64,000 nucleotides of DNA from Hyphomicrobiales bacterium (GTDB lineage Bacteria > Pseudomonadota > Alphaproteobacteria > Rhizobiales > Rhizobiaceae). Below, one piece after another: positions 61,476-64,000 of the stretch. Numbering within the stretch: position 1 is the first letter of the stretch; every line of letters starts with the position of its first letter. The position numbers and the translations under genes were made by a program. The notes under the pieces are model-generated. The model saw only the letters and a program-made list of their open reading frames with translations, searched no databases and was not told the origin of the DNA. The stretch is taken from NCBI GenBank assembly GCA_900472485.1, contig UCII01000012.1:274802-338801 (forward strand), read 5' to 3'.

Positions 61476-62612
61476 ATGCAGCTACGCTCCATGTTTGCCC
61501 GGAATTATCGCTCCCTGCGCTCGATCCGCATGGATCTTGCCGACGTCAATCTGTTCATCGGCGAAAATGGGGTGGGCAAATCTAACCTCTATCGTTCGCT
61601 GCAGCTCGTGCAGGCGGCGGTTCGCGGCCGGCTGGCGCATGAAATCTCCAGCGAAGGCGGGATGTTCTCGGCCATGTGGTCGGGCAAGCGGCGTTCGCAT
61701 GAGTCTGCCCGCATCCGCTTCGATGTCGAGTTGCTCGACATCGAGCGGGCGGCGACCTTCCGCTACTGGATCGAGGCGGGCATGCGGCCGCCTTGTGCTT
61801 CCGCCGGATTTCCACTGGAGCCGCAGGTCAAGGCCGAGGAGCTTTCGGTCGAAACCGGGCGCAGGCCGGTGACGATGATGAAGCGCGATGGCCCCGGCAT
61901 TTCCGTACGCGGCGAGAGCGGCCGCATGCAGGCCCATCCTGAAAATGCCCTGACCTCCGAAACGGCGGTCGCACTGCTGGGCGATGCCGGTTACCATCCC
62001 GAGGTCGGCACTTTTCGGCGGGCCGTTGACGCCTGGCGATTCTACCATGGCTTCCGAACCGATCGCGGCTCGCCGTTGCGCGCGCCTTGCCTTGCCGTGA
62101 CGTCGCCCATGCTGGACGAGGATGGCGCCAATATCGCCGCCGTTTTCGCAACTCTTGTCCATACGCGCGAAGATACCGTCGAGCTGGACCGGGTTCTTGC
62201 CGCAGCGCTCGGCGGTGCCCGGCTTGTTGTGCCTGAACCGCAGGAAACTGCGGATTTCGGGCTGATGCTGCCCGAATTTCCCAACCGCGTCTTTCAGCCG
62301 CGCGAATTGTCGGACGGCCAAATCCGGTTTCTCGGTCTCGCCGCCGCCTTGATGTCCTACCGCCTACCGCCGCTGATCGCGCTCAACGAGCCGGAGGCTA
62401 GCCTGCATCCGGATATGCTGCCGCCGCTTGCCGACATGATCGCCGCGGCTGCGAAAACGAGCCAGATCTGGATCGTCACTCATTCCGAACGTCTGGCCGA
62501 AGCCGTGCGCGAGCGCTGCGGCGCGAAGCCGCGCAGGGTAATCCGCGAAGATGGTTCCACCTGGATCGACGGCATGCGGCTGACGGGCGAAATCGATGAT
62601 GAGGACGAATAG
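61476..62612 (+). CDS. AAA family ATPase (RecF/OLD-like, COG4637 type)
   Basis: A cytosolic ABC-type ATPase of 378 aa. The start SMFARNYRSLRSIRMDLADV leads to Walker A GENGVGKSNL (about residues 29-38). A signature-like ELSDGQIRFLGLAAAL, Walker B PLIALNEPEASLHPDML and the switch His in WIVTHSERLAEAV complete the fold, as in SMC/RecF/OLD proteins. No nuclease domain or TOPRIM partner is seen. The start is uncertain (TTG 61446, ATG 61476 or ATG 61491). It follows the acyltransferase closely. Confidence 0.83.
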   Translation: MQLRSMFARNYRSLRSIRMDLADVNLFIGENGVGKSNLYRSLQLVQAAVRGRLAHEISSEGGMFSAMWSGKRRSHESARIRFDVELLDIERAATFRYWIEAGMRPPCASAGFPLEPQVKAEELSVETGRRPVTMMKRDGPGISVRGESGRMQAHPENALTSETAVALLGDAGYHPEVGTFRRAVDAWRFYHGFRTDRGSPLRAPCLAVTSPMLDEDGANIAAVFATLVHTREDTVELDRVLAAALGGARLVVPEPQETADFGLMLPEFPNRVFQPRELSDGQIRFLGLAAALMSYRLPPLIALNEPEASLHPDMLPPLADMIAAAAKTSQIWIVTHSERLAEAVRERCGAKPRRVIREDGSTWIDGMRLTGEIDDEDE

Positions 62613-62643
62613 CAGCGATCTACAGCGATGCCGACAAATCACA

Positions 62644-62672
62644 TTGATCCCGCAATCGATATCGTGTATCAC
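62644..62672 (+). promoter_or_regulatory. Candidate promoter of the PPOX-family gene
   Basis: TTGATC (62644-62649) and TATCAC (62667-62672) are 17 bases apart. The palindrome at 62675-62692 lies immediately downstream, over the predicted transcription start. Confidence 0.45.
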
Positions 62673-62674
62673 AA

Positions 62675-62692
62675 TTGATGTACGTACATCAA
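62675..62692. promoter_or_regulatory. Perfect 18-bp palindromic operator
   Basis: TTGATGTACGTACATCAA equals its reverse complement. It is placed between a candidate -10 and the flavoprotein gene at 62778, suggesting a dimeric repressor (TetR or MarR type). No regulator gene lies next to it in this window. Confidence 0.7.
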
Positions 62693-62777
62693 ATTTCGCC
62701 GGAGGAGCAATCAGTGAGGATCTGAGGTGTTCCATCGGGGCGAAGATACAAACGGGAACGATCTGGGGAGGTGGTTC

Positions 62778-63428
62778 ATGGCAGCGTTACAACTCAATCC
62801 CGATTTCGCAATTGACGATGAACGGTCACTTCGCGAATTATTCGAGCCGACCCACTCTCTGGCTCTATTGAAGTGTCAGAATTCCCTGGGGGAGCATGCG
62901 CGAGAGTTCATCAGGCGCTCGCCGTTTCTATGTATAGGTTCCCAGCATCTGGACGGAAAGGCTGATGTCAGTCCTCGCGGTGATCCTCCGGGCTTCGTGA
63001 AGGTTCTTGATGAGCGCACGATTGCGATTCCGGATCGCCCGGGCAACAACCGTCTTGATACGCTTGCCAACATCATTGCCAATCCGAACGTCGGACTGCT
63101 CTTTGTCATTCCCGGCTTCGATGACATGTTGCGCATAAACGGACGGGCCGCTCTCACTCGTGACCCGGAACTTCTGAAAGATATGGCGATCGCTGGCCGC
63201 GTACCGAAACTTGCGATCATCGTAAGCATCAGCGAAGTTTTCCTGCATTGCGCCAAGGCGTTCAGGCGGTCCCGCCTGTGGAGCGCGGATCATTTTCAGG
63301 ATCGCAGCGAGATGCCCTCGCTCATAAAGATGATCCTGGATGAGACGACAGGGGCTCCCACGGACCGGGATGAAATGCGAACGATGGACGAAGGGTTGGA
63401 GGAAGATTATCGGAGGACACTGTACTGA
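62778..63428 (+). CDS. Pyridoxamine 5'-phosphate oxidase family (PPOX, MSMEG_1061-type) flavoprotein
   Basis: A 216-aa split-barrel FMN/F420-fold protein. FLCIGSQHLDGKADVSPRGD (about residues 53-72), then DRPGNNRLDTLANIIANPNVGLLFVIPG (core RPGNNRLDTLANI) and INGRAALTRDP match the FMN-binding PPOX group related to MSMEG_1061; HCAKAFRRSRLW follows near the end. The substrate is unknown. The ATG at 62778 is preceded by the strong ribosome-binding site GGGGAGGTGG; a GTG at 62727 is less likely. Confidence 0.87.
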   Translation: MAALQLNPDFAIDDERSLRELFEPTHSLALLKCQNSLGEHAREFIRRSPFLCIGSQHLDGKADVSPRGDPPGFVKVLDERTIAIPDRPGNNRLDTLANIIANPNVGLLFVIPGFDDMLRINGRAALTRDPELLKDMAIAGRVPKLAIIVSISEVFLHCAKAFRRSRLWSADHFQDRSEMPSLIKMILDETTGAPTDRDEMRTMDEGLEEDYRRTLY

Positions 63429-63501
63429 CCGCGAGCGCGAGGTCTTTAATGCTGCCAAACTCAGCAAACCGCTCCCTATAGCTCGCACCGAGACAGCCCA
63501 T

Positions 63502-64000
63502 ATGACCCAGTTTCAGGATCCCGATATTACGGATCGCGCTTATATCGGCGCAACGGCCTATCATGCGATCAAGCGCTACTTTGCGCATGCGGAAGGACTA
63601 CCTGCCGGCTATGATTTCGAGGCTCGTTACCGCGCTTATCTTGGAGAAGCTTTGGAAGCGCCAAATCGGAAAGCTTTTTCGCTGGCCACGATGCGCTTCT
63701 TCGCAAGTCTGCGAAATGGCCATACCTCTTTTTGGGATGAGAAATTAGGGCAGCAGGCCGGATCAATACCGTTCAGGATAAATCGGATCAACGGTCAGTG
63801 GACGGTCGTGCGGTCAAGAATGGTTCAGTTGCGTCCCGGTCAGGTGATCACCGAGGTTGACGCTAAACCCGTGGACGCATGGCTCGAGGCGGTGCGTGAA
63901 CACATCGGTCAATCCAGCCTGGCGGCGCTGGATCGGATGACATGGCTGCGCCCTTTTTTGCTACCGCAGCGTTTCACAATCAGCACGGATGACGGTGGGC
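63502..64000 (+). CDS. S41-type peptidase-like protein, 5' part only
   Basis: An open frame starts with ATG at 63502 and runs 166 codons off the window end. The translation has an N-terminal helical region (YHAIKRYFAHAEG), FFASLRNGHTSFWDEKLG (about residues 67-84), which matches the L-X-D/N-GHT motif of the S41 (tail-specific/tricorn-like) N-terminal domain, and a PDZ-like LRPGQVITEVDAKPVDAWL (about 112-130). The catalytic Ser-Lys region would lie beyond 64000. No signal peptide is seen. It follows the PPOX gene by 73 bases. Confidence 0.7.
   Translation, partial: MTQFQDPDITDRAYIGATAYHAIKRYFAHAEGLPAGYDFEARYRAYLGEALEAPNRKAFSLATMRFFASLRNGHTSFWDEKLGQQAGSIPFRINRINGQWTVVRSRMVQLRPGQVITEVDAKPVDAWLEAVREHIGQSSLAALDRMTWLRPFLLPQRFTISTDDGG

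Overview
The window looks like a chromosomal segment from a rhizobial alphaproteobacterium (Rhizobium/Agrobacterium group). The reasons are high GC with strong third-position GC bias, the gene order mdh-sucCDAB-lpdA next to sdhCDAB, the tsaD-gpsA / hemC-hemD-Mic60-like-hemY divergent cluster, an IalB-family protein, and palindromic intergenic repeats of rhizobial type. I see no insertion sequence, prophage, CRISPR array, rRNA or tRNA gene. Nearly all coding regions look native; one gene is visibly frameshifted.

Layout. 1-8.7 kb: GNAT acetyltransferase, Bax-inhibitor-1 protein with a candidate ybhL leader RNA, the ybbAP-type ABC exporter divergent from a TesA-like esterase, ThpR, a low-molecular-weight phosphatase, a pterin dehydratase, a YkvA protein and an IalB-family protein. 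8.9-19.1 kb: RlmN, two LysE-type exporters, a short-chain dehydrogenase, a ParDE toxin-antitoxin pair, ArgG, an M3 oligopeptidase, two MarR regulators and a glutathione transferase whose shared promoter carries a perfect 20-bp operator. 19.3-26.3 kb: TypA/BipA, pyrophosphatase (its terminator lies inside the convergent DUF167 gene), YggT, an MFS exporter, a frameshifted poly-gamma-glutamate hydrolase, a class I amidotransferase and a TerB-like protein. 26.4-33.2 kb: heme genes hemY, COG4223/Mic60-like, hemD and hemC on the minus strand, then divergent tsaD-gpsA. 33.2-35.9 kb: a VapBC-like module, YciI, EVE, a METTL20-like methyltransferase and a small secreted protein.

36.2-54.5 kb is the respiratory core: sdhCDAB (complex II), an Inh/Omp19-type lipoprotein, ZapE, then mdh-sucC-(DUF1579)-sucD-sucA-(YCII)-sucB-(DUF4241, unknown secreted protein, SDR, LysE)-lpdA. 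Together these encode the TCA segment from 2-oxoglutarate through succinyl-CoA and succinate, plus malate to oxaloacetate. Small non-TCA genes are threaded between the enzyme genes. 54.6-64 kb holds an M16 peptidase, a DUF2867 protein, a TraB/GumN protein, XerC, a PlsC-type acyltransferase, an AAA ATPase, a PPOX-family flavoprotein with a palindromic operator, and the start of an S41-type peptidase cut by the window edge.

The most notable non-coding signal is a dispersed hairpin family. It has a near-constant core (AAAACCGCTNCNCACTTTT) and stem arms that differ from copy to copy yet still pair. There are three clear and two decayed copies, one of them inside the sdhCDAB operon and one directly before lpdA.
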